DNA from: an uncultured Bacteroidales bacterium | GTDB lineage: Bacteria > Bacteroidota > Bacteroidia > Bacteroidales > UBA932 | Length of the DNA: 56,054 nt | NCBI GenBank assembly: GCA_905233655.1 | Contig: CAJOCS010000009.1 | Span: 1 to 56,054 of the forward strand | Reading direction: 5' to 3' | Part shown: positions 38,280 through 45,553 of the stretch, piece after piece | Position numbering within the stretch: the stretch's first letter is position 1 | How the letters are laid out: every line of letters begins with the position of its first letter | Made by a program: the position numbers and the translations under genes | Notes under the pieces: generated by a model | Told to the model about the DNA's origin: nothing | The model's database searches: none | The model's input: only the letters and a program-made list of their open reading frames with translations

Positions 38280-38870
38280 ATGCTGGAATGCCGGCGTGTG
38301 ATTCTTTCGAGTAACTCCCCGAGGCGCAGGGAGCTGCTTTCTGCAATGTGTATAGAGTTCACCGTAGACACCGGTAACAGCTTCGAGGAAAGCGTCGGAG
38401 AGGGAATCCCCTTCGATGAAATCCCCTCCCTTATGTCAGAGGGCAAATCGCTGGGATTTCACCGGCCGCTCGAAGCTGACGAGCTCCTTATTACCGCCGA
38501 CACCATGGTAATCCTCCCTCCTAAAGGATCCAAAGAGGGCGAAATCCTGGGTAAACCATCCGGACGGGCCGATGCAATCCGTATGCTCAAGGACCTTTCC
38601 GGCAGGGAACATCATGTGGTAACGGCCTTTACGCTCCGGGACTCAAAGCATATGAAAACCTGGTCGGAGACTACCGTGGTCCATTTCAGGACTCTCTCCG
38701 ACGCGGAGATTGAATTCTATGTAGACCGTTTCAAGCCTTTCGACAAAGCTGGGGCATACGCCATCCAGGAGTGGATAGGCTATGTGGGGATAGACTCCGT
38801 GGACGGTTCCTACACCAATGTGGTGGGCCTTCCCACCCAGGCTCTCTACAGGGCTCTCCTGTCGTTCTGA
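38280..38870 (+). CDS. maf: Maf family nucleotide pyrophosphatase
   Basis: A 196-residue house-cleaning pyrophosphatase that hydrolyses dTTP, UTP or modified nucleotides to monophosphates. SSNSPRRRELL near the N-terminus is the phosphate-binding loop, ITADTMV holds the metal-binding aspartate, and DKAGAYAIQEWIG with VGLPTQALYRAL completes the family pattern. Which Maf subtype it is (dTTP/UTP or m7GTP type) is not certain, though the YAIQ segment fits dTTP/UTP enzymes. It is the last gene of the DUF3467-kdsC-maf unit. Confidence 0.92.
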   Translation: MLECRRVILSSNSPRRRELLSAMCIEFTVDTGNSFEESVGEGIPFDEIPSLMSEGKSLGFHRPLEADELLITADTMVILPPKGSKEGEILGKPSGRADAIRMLKDLSGREHHVVTAFTLRDSKHMKTWSETTVVHFRTLSDAEIEFYVDRFKPFDKAGAYAIQEWIGYVGIDSVDGSYTNVVGLPTQALYRALLSF

Positions 38871-38886
38871 AGTGCAGATTTGGGAT

Positions 38887-38926
38887 AAAAAAAAAAGAGT
38901 GTCGGCCTTCACAGGCGGACGCTCTT
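38887..38926 (-). terminator. Intrinsic terminator of the small RNA
   Basis: Arms at 38895-38907 and 38914-38926 pair over 13 positions with one G-T wobble and one mismatch, around a six-base loop. Read leftward the stem is followed by ten T (38896 to 38887). There is no T tail for the maf direction, so it serves the leftward transcript. Confidence 0.8.
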
Positions 38927-39004
38927 GCTAACCACATAATTAATAACACTAAAACTAATAACCAATAGACTGAGTACGTCAAGAGAACCTTGCTTCCTCA
39001 ATCC
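38887..39004 (-). ncRNA. Candidate stand-alone small RNA (about 115 nt)
   Basis: Leftward transcript predicted by a full Bacteroidota promoter (39010-39040) and a strong intrinsic terminator (38887-38926), with no gene downstream on that strand: the next gene, maf, is convergent. The body has an A/U-rich middle and a 5' part with GAGGAAGCAAGG. A TTG-initiated frame through it is hydrophobic but has no stop before the terminator, so I read it as non-coding. I cannot assign an Rfam family from sequence alone. Confidence 0.65.
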
Positions 39005-39009
39005 GGATA

Positions 39010-39040
39010 CAAAGGTACGGCTTTTTTTTTAATTTGCAAA
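39010..39040 (-). promoter_or_regulatory. Full -33/-7 promoter of the small RNA
   Basis: Read leftward, TTTG (39040-39037), exactly 19 bases, then TACCTTTG (39017-39010) matches the Bacteroidota consensus TTTG-N19-TAnnTTTG in every fixed position. It is the best promoter match in the window. The spacer carries a run of nine A. Confidence 0.75.
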
Positions 39041-39182
39041 TTATTTTAAAAATTTTTTTGCACTTTTTTTTGAAAATATTTTTATAAACGCTGATATTCA
39101 GTCTTATAAGCCCTTATTTTATGTTAGCAGGGCCTTATTAAAAATATTAATTTAATCGGCTATTTAACAAATAGCATATAAA

Positions 39183-39213
39183 ATATCCGCCTTTTTTATC
39201 AAAAGACGGATAT
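39183..39213 (-). terminator. Terminator-like hairpin after tdh
   Basis: ATATCCG (39183-39189) and CGGATAT (39207-39213) pair, extended inward by CTTTT/AAAAG after one mismatch, with T-rich sequence beyond on the leftward strand. It is 35 bases past the tdh stop. The rest of 39041-39248 is AT-rich with no gene that I can support. Confidence 0.5.
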
Positions 39214-39248
39214 CATTTTACAATTTGTAAGTAAAATTCAATAATCTC

Positions 39249-40205
39249 TTACAGATTGAAACGTTTTCTCAGATGGCTTATCATGTCCCGGGTCATGGAA
39301 TCCATGTCATAAACAGGCTTCCAGTCCCATTCTGCACGGGCGCAGCTGTCGTCCATGGAATCCGGCCACGACTCTGCAATCGCTTCACGCACAGGGTCTA
39401 TTTCGTATCTGACACGGAGTCCGGGGATGTATTCGCGAATCTTTGCGAATATGTCTTCCGGGCAGAAGCTCATGGAGGCGATATTGAAGGAATTGCGGTG
39501 TATGAGTCTGGAAGGATCGGCCTCCATAAGTTGCATGGCGGCGTTCAGGGCGTCCGGCATGTACATCATGTCCATGTAGATTTCAGGGCCCACGGGACAC
39601 ACGAACTCCTCCCCCTTCACTGCGGCATAGTAGACCTCCACTGCGTAGTCGGTGGTGCCGCCGCCGGGAAGGGTTACATTGGAAATAAGGCCCGGGAAAC
39701 GCACGGAACGGGTGTCGACGCCGAATTTGTGGAAGTAATAGTCGCTCAGCAGTTCGGTTGCCACCTTGGTGACGCCGTACATGGAACGGGGGCGCTGGAT
39801 TGTGTCCTGAGGGGTCTTTACCCGGGGTGTTTCCGGGCCGAAGGAACCTATTGAGGAAGGGGTGAAAACTGCCACGGAGTTCTCCCTGGCCACTTCCAGG
39901 ATGTTGATTAGCCCGTTCATCTGGATGTCCCAGGCAAGCAGAGGCTTGCGTTCTGCAACGGCCGACAGGAGGGCTGCAAGATTGTATATGGTGTCGATCC
40001 TGTATTTCCCCACAATGTCTGCGAGACCTTTCGCATCGCGAACGTCGGCTAGCTCGGACGGGCCGCTTTCAAGCAGTTCGCCCTTGGGCTCGGCACCGGG
40101 AATATAACCCGCCACTACCGTTCCGCCGGCAATTTCACGGCGCAACTTCATGGTAAGCTCCGAGCCTATCTGGCCTGTAGAACCTATTACAAGTACGTTT
40201 TTCAT
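39249..40205 (-). CDS. tdh: L-threonine 3-dehydrogenase, SDR (epimerase-like) type
   Basis: A 318-residue extended short-chain dehydrogenase. The NAD-binding loop is VIGSTGQIG (residues 6-14), the active-site residues are Ser in PSSIGSFG and Tyr and Lys in MYGVTKVATE, and FPGLIS and TTDYAVEVYYAA are typical of the epimerase-like threonine dehydrogenases of Bacteroidota. It oxidises threonine to 2-amino-3-ketobutyrate. The divergent neighbour across a 145-base gap is Kbl, the next enzyme of the same pathway, which strongly supports the call over a generic sugar epimerase. Confidence 0.9.
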   Translation of the reverse strand: MKNVLVIGSTGQIGSELTMKLRREIAGGTVVAGYIPGAEPKGELLESGPSELADVRDAKGLADIVGKYRIDTIYNLAALLSAVAERKPLLAWDIQMNGLINILEVARENSVAVFTPSSIGSFGPETPRVKTPQDTIQRPRSMYGVTKVATELLSDYYFHKFGVDTRSVRFPGLISNVTLPGGGTTDYAVEVYYAAVKGEEFVCPVGPEIYMDMMYMPDALNAAMQLMEADPSRLIHRNSFNIASMSFCPEDIFAKIREYIPGLRVRYEIDPVREAIAESWPDSMDDSCARAEWDWKPVYDMDSMTRDMISHLRKRFNL

Positions 40206-40248
40206 TAAATTTGTCCGGTCTTTAGGTTATTAGTTTCAATTGGTGATA

Positions 40249-40256
40249 CAAATTTA
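40249..40256 (-). promoter_or_regulatory. Promoter -7 box for tdh
   Basis: Read leftward TAAATTTG fits TAnnTTTG, about 43 bases before the tdh ATG at 40205. Confidence 0.45.
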
Positions 40257-40299
40257 TGAGTTTTTTGGAAATTATTATATCAAATCCGAAGAAAATCCA

Positions 40300-40307
40300 T
40301 AAATTTG
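40300..40307 (+). promoter_or_regulatory. Promoter -7 box for kbl
   Basis: TAAATTTG fits TAnnTTTG, 43 bases before the ATG at 40351. The same box sequence is used by the divergent tdh, in mirrored position, so joint control is possible. Confidence 0.5.
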
Positions 40308-40350
40308 AAAGCACAAAAGAAGCAAGAGAACCAGTAACCACAATAATTAT

Positions 40351-41541
40351 ATGTACGGAAAATTCCAAAACCATCTGCAGGACGAGCTGAAGGCAATCAA
40401 GGAAGCCGGCCTGTACAAGAACGAACGCAACATCGCATCGGCCCAGAGTGCTGAAATTACCCTTCAGGACGGGAGCAAGGCGCTGAATTTCTGCGCCAAC
40501 AACTATCTCGGCCTGGCAGACAATCCCCGCCTTATAGAGGCCGCCAAGAAAACCATGGACCAGCGCGGCTACGGGATGTCCTCGGTGCGCTTCATCTGCG
40601 GCACCCAGGATCTTCACAAGCAGCTGGAAAAAGCCGTATCCGACTACTTCCACACCGAAGACACCATCCTCTACGCCGCATGCTTCGACGCCAACGGCGG
40701 CGTTTTCGAGCCGCTTTTCACCGCTGAGGACGCTATTATCTCCGACTCTCTGAACCATGCCTCCATCATCGACGGCGTACGCCTTTGCAAGGCTCAGCGC
40801 TTCCGCTACGCAAATGCCGACATGGCAGACCTCGAGGAGAAGCTCAAGGAGGCGCAGAGCTGCCGCTTCCGTATCATTGTAACCGACGGCGTTTTCTCGA
40901 TGGACGGCAATGTGGCGCCTATGGACAAGATTTGCGACCTTGCCGAAAAATATGATGCCATGGTCATGGTCGACGAAAGCCATAGCGCCGGCGTAGTGGG
41001 CCCCACCGGTCACGGCGTGGCCGAACAGTTCAACTGCTATGGCCGCATCGACATCTTCACCGGAACGCTTGGAAAGGCGTTCGGTGGCGCCGTGGGCGGT
41101 TTCACCACCGGCCGCAGGGAAATCATCGAGATGCTCCGTCAGCGTTCCCGTCCGTACCTCTTCTCCAATTCCCTGCCGCCTATGATCGTGGGCGCCGGAA
41201 TCGAGCTCTTCAGGATGCTGGGCGAGTCGGATGAGCTCCATGCCCGTCTGATGGACAATGTGGTGTATTTCCGTGAAAAGATGATGGCCGCGGGCTTTGA
41301 TATCAAACCCACCCAGAGTGCAATCTGCGCGGTAATGCTCTACGATGCTCCCCTCTCACAGAAATTCGCCGCCAAGATGGCCGAGGAAGGTATCTTTGTG
41401 ACCGGTTTCTATTATCCCGTGGTTCCCAAGGGGCAGGCCCGTATCCGCGTCCAGCTGAGCGCCGCTCACCGCAGGGAGCACCTCGACAAGGCAATCGCAG
41501 CCTTCATCAAGGTTGGAAAGGAACTGGGCGTGATTAGATAG
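40351..41541 (+). CDS. kbl: Glycine C-acetyltransferase (2-amino-3-ketobutyrate CoA ligase)
   Basis: A 396-residue PLP enzyme of the alpha-oxoamine synthase family. NNYLGLADNPRL is the N-terminal signature, VDESHSAGVVGPTGHG contacts the cofactor, and TGTLGKAFGG holds the PLP lysine. It splits 2-amino-3-ketobutyrate with CoA into glycine and acetyl-CoA. The related serine palmitoyltransferase of Bacteroidota has the same fold, but the divergent threonine dehydrogenase gene decides for Kbl. A terminator follows 20 bases after the stop. Confidence 0.93.
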   Translation: MYGKFQNHLQDELKAIKEAGLYKNERNIASAQSAEITLQDGSKALNFCANNYLGLADNPRLIEAAKKTMDQRGYGMSSVRFICGTQDLHKQLEKAVSDYFHTEDTILYAACFDANGGVFEPLFTAEDAIISDSLNHASIIDGVRLCKAQRFRYANADMADLEEKLKEAQSCRFRIIVTDGVFSMDGNVAPMDKICDLAEKYDAMVMVDESHSAGVVGPTGHGVAEQFNCYGRIDIFTGTLGKAFGGAVGGFTTGRREIIEMLRQRSRPYLFSNSLPPMIVGAGIELFRMLGESDELHARLMDNVVYFREKMMAAGFDIKPTQSAICAVMLYDAPLSQKFAAKMAEEGIFVTGFYYPVVPKGQARIRVQLSAAHRREHLDKAIAAFIKVGKELGVIR

Positions 41542-41560
41542 TTCCGGAAGCGTTTGAAAG

Positions 41561-41595
41561 AAAAGACGGGTCAGTCCTTCTGATCCGTCTTTTTT
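41561..41595. terminator. Bidirectional terminator after kbl, inside the end of gtrA
   Basis: AAAAGACGG-GTCAG pairs with CTGATCCGTCTTTT around a short loop, with A-run before and T-run after, so it can work in both directions. The left-hand part of gtrA's last codons (KTDQKD) is encoded by the hairpin itself. Confidence 0.8.
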
Positions 41596-42053
41596 GTGGT
41601 CTTGTTGAATATCACGAACTCGCTCATGGAGAAATTGAACAGTCCGGAGAAGCACAGCGCCAGGAGGTTGCACAGCACCGGTTCGAAAGAGTTGCCCTGC
41701 AGGAAGTTCAAGGATACAAAGAGGAAATGTATGCCCTGCATTGCTATGAACTTGAGGATGTAGGCTCCCACTCCGGCGGCGTTGTATGCGAGGAAATGCC
41801 TTATGAATGAACGCGGAGAGCGCTTGGAGATTCTCTCTCTCCAGACGAAGTAGTATGCAATTATGAAGTTCGTCATTGCAGCCACTTCGAACGAAATGGT
41901 GGGCGCTATCCAGAACGTGCCCCAGTACTCTCCGTGGAAAACCCAGTTGCTGAGTAGCCAGTGAAGGCCCAAATCCACTATGGTTCCCGCCATGGAGGTT
42001 AGCGAGAACATGAATAGTTTCAGGATAAGTTCCTTGAACGAGCGTTTGAACAT
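41571..42053 (-). CDS. GtrA-family membrane protein
   Basis: A 160-residue protein with four hydrophobic segments (about 12-32, 48-70, 92-112, 122-145). FMFSLTSMAGTIVDLGLHWLL and the later NFIIAYYFVWRER are typical of GtrA/DPMS-like proteins, which help move polyprenyl-linked sugars across the membrane or anchor glycosyltransferases. Monocistronic, with a -7 box at 42076-42083. No glycosyltransferase lies next to it, so its partner is unknown. Confidence 0.88.
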   Translation of the reverse strand: MFKRSFKELILKLFMFSLTSMAGTIVDLGLHWLLSNWVFHGEYWGTFWIAPTISFEVAAMTNFIIAYYFVWRERISKRSPRSFIRHFLAYNAAGVGAYILKFIAMQGIHFLFVSLNFLQGNSFEPVLCNLLALCFSGLFNFSMSEFVIFNKTTKKTDQKD

Positions 42054-42075
42054 TTTCAGTGGCCGTTTTCGATGG

Positions 42076-42083
42076 CAAAGTTA
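42076..42083 (-). promoter_or_regulatory. Promoter -7 box for gtrA
   Basis: Read leftward TAACTTTG fits TAnnTTTG, 22 bases before the ATG at 42053. Confidence 0.45.
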
Positions 42084-42162
42084 CTGAAAATATTGTTAAA
42101 GTGCGAAAATTGTTTTAATTTAGCGAGTTGAAGACGAACTGTACTAAACTGAACCTGACAAT

Positions 42163-43140
42163 ATGAAAAAAATCATCGAACCGGTCCCGAGGGAACTCCT
42201 CATGGCCGAACTGAATGATAAACGGCATCTGCGTAATACAAACCGCGCCGGTAATGAACTCTATGTGGTTGGCCCTGAAGCAGTCAATGTTATCAGAGAT
42301 ATAGGGCGCCTGCGTGAAATCGCCTTCCGCAACGACGGCGGAGGCACCGGTGAACCGCTGGATATCGACAAATTCGATACAGATCCCGCTTACGGCTACA
42401 AGCAGTTGGTCCTCTGGGACCCCGAGGCCCAGGAAATCATCGGCGGATACCGTTTCTGCATCTGCGATTCATGCGTTTACGACCGTGCCGGCCAGCCCAT
42501 CCTCACTTCTTCGCACATGTTTGAGTTCTCACGCCGTTTCATCAGGGAGTATCTCCCCTACACTCTGGAACTCGGCCGCTCGTTCGTGTCGGTGGAATAT
42601 CAGAGCTCCAAGTCCGGAGCCAAGAGCCTTTATGCTCTGGACAACCTCTTCGACGGCATTGCAGCCCTCGGCGTAATGTACAAGGACCGACTCAAGTATT
42701 TCTTCGGCAAAATGACCATGTACCCGAGCTACAATGAGGAAGCCCGCGAGATGATTCAGTATTTCCTCAGGCTGTATTTCGGAGCCAATTCCCGCCTGAT
42801 CAGAATCCGCAAGGAAGTCAAGGTTTCCAATCCCAGGCGCTTTGCAAAGCTCTTTTCAGGCACATCCTTCAAGGACGACTACAAGATTCTCAAGTCCGAG
42901 ATCCTGAAGCTCGGGGTGAGCATACCCCCGCTGGTGAACACCTATATGAATCTCTCCCCTTCCATGATGTATTTCGGCACCGGTATCAACGATGAATTTG
43001 CCGACGTGCTCGATTCCGGCATCCTGATTACCTTCGAGGAGATGTATCCGGAGAAGAAGGAGCGCCATGAAGCGTCCTTCCTGAAGGAGGGTTGGAGGAG
43101 TATACGCGCCAGAATCCGCAAATTCCAGAGCCTCAAGTGA
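42163..43140 (+). CDS. glsB: GlsB-like N-acyltransferase (OlsB/GNAT family)
   Basis: A 325-residue cytoplasmic protein of the OlsB/hemolysin-type GNAT acyltransferases. Recognisable parts are VIRDIGRLREIAFR, the strand QLVLWDPEAQEIIGGYRFCI, then [33 protein letters not shown] and YFFGKMTMYPSYNEEA. In Bacteroides the homologue GlsB joins a 3-hydroxy fatty acid to glycine, the first step of glycine-lipid synthesis. A GlsA-like O-acyltransferase lies 1.5 kb downstream, which supports the call. It ends exactly next to the convergent DUF5715 gene. Confidence 0.8.
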   Translation: MKKIIEPVPRELLMAELNDKRHLRNTNRAGNELYVVGPEAVNVIRDIGRLREIAFRNDGGGTGEPLDIDKFDTDPAYGYKQLVLWDPEAQEIIGGYRFCICDSCVYDRAGQPILTSSHMFEFSRRFIREYLPYTLELGRSFVSVEYQSSKSGAKSLYALDNLFDGIAALGVMYKDRLKYFFGKMTMYPSYNEEAREMIQYFLRLYFGANSRLIRIRKEVKVSNPRRFAKLFSGTSFKDDYKILKSEILKLGVSIPPLVNTYMNLSPSMMYFGTGINDEFADVLDSGILITFEEMYPEKKERHEASFLKEGWRSIRARIRKFQSLK

Positions 43141-43842
43141 TCACCGCCTCACGGTGATGTGGAAGCAGGCCTGTTTCCGTTCATACTTTACATAGCATGC
43201 GCCTTCCCGGTGCAGGTCTCTTAGTACCTGGCCCAGAACGGCCCTCAGGTATTCGGGCTGCACGTCTTCGTAGGGGCGTCCGCGCAGTTCCGGTACCTTT
43301 ACGAAGTGCCAGTACGAGAGGTCGAAGGTGGTACCGTAGCGGTGGGTTGAATTCTCCGAGGCGTTGATGTTGTGCCTTCGGAGCTGCCTGACATCGGCCT
43401 CGGTGCGGAGCACGGAAGTCACTATCAGCTTGTTCGGATTCAGGCCTTTGGCGCTGAGGGAATCCAGAAAATTCGTGCCGATGCGGTCCAGCAGCTCCTT
43501 TGCCGACGGGATGAGGAAGGGTATGGAATGAGTGAGGGAATCCACGATGTAGGAATCGGTGTCGACAATCTCCACCAGCCTGCTTTTCATGTGCTCCGCC
43601 GCAGCCCTGTCTTCCACCGGCGGCACACCGACCGCCTGGGCGACGTTGAGCTGGACGTCGTTCATGTCGTTGAATTCGCGTGCGTAATTCACGTCGTAAA
43701 TCCTTACCGGATGGTTCTCTATGGGGCCCAGGGCGAGCCAGCGCTTCTGCTCCGAGCAGCTTCGGATACTCACCCCCGCCCAGAGGAGCAGGCCTACGGC
43801 AATCATTATTGCCGATACATACAACTTTCTCTTCTTGTCCAT
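43141..43842 (-). CDS. DUF5715 protein, M15 peptidase-like
   Basis: A 233-residue protein with an N-terminal signal or membrane anchor (8-28). The motif STHRYGTTFDLSYW (His167, Asp174) and CFHITVRR (His229) reproduce the SxHxxGxAxD and final H pattern of D,D-carboxypeptidases of the M15/VanY type, so it may act on peptidoglycan in the periplasm; a conserved TSVLRTEADVRQLRRHN segment lies before. It is on the opposite strand within the lipid cluster and ends next to glsB with no gap. Confidence 0.75.
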   Translation of the reverse strand: MDKKRKLYVSAIMIAVGLLLWAGVSIRSCSEQKRWLALGPIENHPVRIYDVNYAREFNDMNDVQLNVAQAVGVPPVEDRAAAEHMKSRLVEIVDTDSYIVDSLTHSIPFLIPSAKELLDRIGTNFLDSLSAKGLNPNKLIVTSVLRTEADVRQLRRHNINASENSTHRYGTTFDLSYWHFVKVPELRGRPYEDVQPEYLRAVLGQVLRDLHREGACYVKYERKQACFHITVRR

Positions 43843-43879
43843 TATTGGTGCGAAGATAGTGATTTTCGATTATTATTGT

Positions 43880-43887
43880 TAAATTTG
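43880..43887 (+). promoter_or_regulatory. Promoter -7 box for the CDP-alcohol phosphatidyltransferase gene
   Basis: TAAATTTG fits TAnnTTTG, 23 bases before the ATG at 43911; it would also serve the coupled acyltransferase gene. Confidence 0.5.
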
Positions 43888-43910
43888 CAGCCCCGATTTT
43901 TTAAAATATC

Positions 43911-44621
43911 ATGAGCGAAGAAAACAAACAGGCGGCAAGAATTCAGACCTCGATTCTCAATCCGCTCGAGAAAAAGGCCCTTGTATGGATGGCGGAGAGG
44001 ATGCCTTCCTGGGTTACGTCGGACATGCTCACTTTCGTGGGCTTCTTAGGGGCTTGCATAATCGCAACCGGCTATGCCCTTTCCAATCTGGACCTCAGAT
44101 GGCTGTGGCTTGCATCTTTCGGTTTCCTGGTGAACTGGTTCGGAGATTCGCTGGACGGCTCTCTCGCGAGGGTCCGCAACACCCAGCGCAAGACCTACGG
44201 CTTTTATATCGACCACAATGTGGATGTCATCAACGAGACCATAATGTTCGTAGGCGTGGGCACCAGCCCCCTTGTGAACATGAGCTTTGCGATGCTGGCC
44301 TTGGTTGCCTACTTCATGCTGAGCATCTACGTCTACATCGACTGCCATCTCAAAGGTGAGATGCGCCTTACTTACGGCGGCCTCGGCCCAACCGAATTCA
44401 GGCTTCTTACGGTAATAGTGAACACCTGCTTCATCTATATCCCCTGGCTCTCCACCTGGAAGAAGACCATATATCTCTTCCACAATGAGTTCCATGTAGG
44501 TCTTTTCGACTTTATCGCCGTTGGAGCAGCCCTGCTGGTAATGGGCTTCTATCTTGTCAGTTTCCTCAGAGACGCCAGGTATTTCTCCAGGATAGACCCT
44601 CTCAAGAAATCCCAGGACTGA
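43911..44621 (+). CDS. CDP-alcohol phosphatidyltransferase
   Basis: A 236-residue inner-membrane enzyme with about six hydrophobic segments. The family motif is complete: Asp79, Asp82, Gly83, Ala86, Arg87, Gly97, Asp101 and Asp105 in GDSLDGSLARVR and GFYIDHNVD. Such enzymes move a phosphatidyl or similar group from a CDP-linked donor to an alcohol. The acceptor is not readable from sequence; phosphatidylglycerophosphate, serine or inositol are known cases, but this gene overlaps a GlsA-like acyltransferase by one base (TGATG) and has none of the usual partner genes next to it. Confidence 0.85.
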   Translation: MSEENKQAARIQTSILNPLEKKALVWMAERMPSWVTSDMLTFVGFLGACIIATGYALSNLDLRWLWLASFGFLVNWFGDSLDGSLARVRNTQRKTYGFYIDHNVDVINETIMFVGVGTSPLVNMSFAMLALVAYFMLSIYVYIDCHLKGEMRLTYGGLGPTEFRLLTVIVNTCFIYIPWLSTWKKTIYLFHNEFHVGLFDFIAVGAALLVMGFYLVSFLRDARYFSRIDPLKKSQD

Positions 44622-45508
44622 TGCCGGTCATTTCTCCAGACAACGCACACGAGCTTTCCCCCATTTTCAAAGGATTCAAGGGAAAGCTCCTTTTGAATTG
44701 GGCGCTTCACGTTACCGGAATCGACAATGTGAACCGTACCCACGATGCTCTGGAGGCCGCAGGCTGCCCCCATGGAGCCGATTTCGCCAAGGGAATACTC
44801 GACGATATCGAGGTGGACTTCAGGGTGGGAAATCCCGAGAGGCTCCTCTCCCTTCCCGAAGGACCGTTCATAGTGATTTCAAACCATATCTACGGCCACA
44901 TCGACGGGATATGCATGATAGACCTTTTCGGCCATGCAAGGGAGGGTTTCAAGGTAATTGTGAATGAATTCCTGATGTGGATAAAGGGACTGGAGCCCAG
45001 TTTCATTTCAGTTACCCCCAATACCGGTTCCGGGGGCGGAGCCACGGCTACCAGCCTGAACGGTATCAAGAGCGCCATCCGGCAACTCGGCGACGGCCTG
45101 CCTTTGGGACTTTTCCCTTCGGGCGCCGTTGCCGATATCAAACCCCGCAAAGGATGGATCCTGGAGGAAAGGGAATGGCAGAGCTCGGTGCTGAAACTCA
45201 TCCAGCGTTCCCGTGTCCCGGTGGTCCCGCTGTATTTCCCGGACAGGAACTCCATTTTCTACTATCTCCTGGAACTGGTAGACTACCGTATCCGTTTTGT
45301 GCGTCTGTTTCACGAAATGTACAACAAGAGGGGCAGCACTCCGAGGGTAGTGATAGGCGAAACCATAGGCGTTGAAGAACAGGCCCGGTACGAAGACCTG
45401 GAACAGTTCGGCGCTTTCCTCCGGGAGCGGCTGTACGGCACCGCCATCCCCGACAAGTTCCTTCTGCGTTCGGAGATGAAGGACGATTTCTTTTCAAAAA
45501 AGTCCTAA
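44621..45508 (+). CDS. glsA: GlsA-like O-acyltransferase (PlsC superfamily)
   Basis: A 295-residue acyltransferase with the motif VISNHIYGHIDG (His89, Asp95), the same five-residue spacing as the NHPxGGxDG motif of OlsA/GlsA-type enzymes, and LGLFPSGAVADI in place of the FPEGTR motif. The N-terminal LDDIEVDFRVGNPERLLSLPEGPF is typical of GlsA-type proteins. In Bacteroides GlsA adds the second, ester-linked chain to the N-acyl glycine made by GlsB. Translation is coupled to the phosphatidyltransferase through TGATG. Substrate is inferred by family and context. Confidence 0.78.
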   Translation: MPVISPDNAHELSPIFKGFKGKLLLNWALHVTGIDNVNRTHDALEAAGCPHGADFAKGILDDIEVDFRVGNPERLLSLPEGPFIVISNHIYGHIDGICMIDLFGHAREGFKVIVNEFLMWIKGLEPSFISVTPNTGSGGGATATSLNGIKSAIRQLGDGLPLGLFPSGAVADIKPRKGWILEEREWQSSVLKLIQRSRVPVVPLYFPDRNSIFYYLLELVDYRIRFVRLFHEMYNKRGSTPRVVIGETIGVEEQARYEDLEQFGAFLRERLYGTAIPDKFLLRSEMKDDFFSKKS

Positions 45509-45539
45509 TTTCAATCTTGTTTTATTAAAAGAAAAGCCT

Positions 45540-45547
45540 TATCTTTG
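45540..45547 (+). promoter_or_regulatory. Promoter -7 box for the DUF5686 gene
   Basis: TATCTTTG fits TAnnTTTG and ends six bases before the ATG at 45554; CTTG lies 20 bases upstream. Leaderless initiation is likely. Confidence 0.5.
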
Positions 45548-45553
45548 GATTCA

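Noticed and set aside
38731..38982. Hydrophobic 83-residue frame through the small-RNA region, leftward
   Set aside because: Needs a TTG start, has no stop before the terminator and runs antisense into maf.
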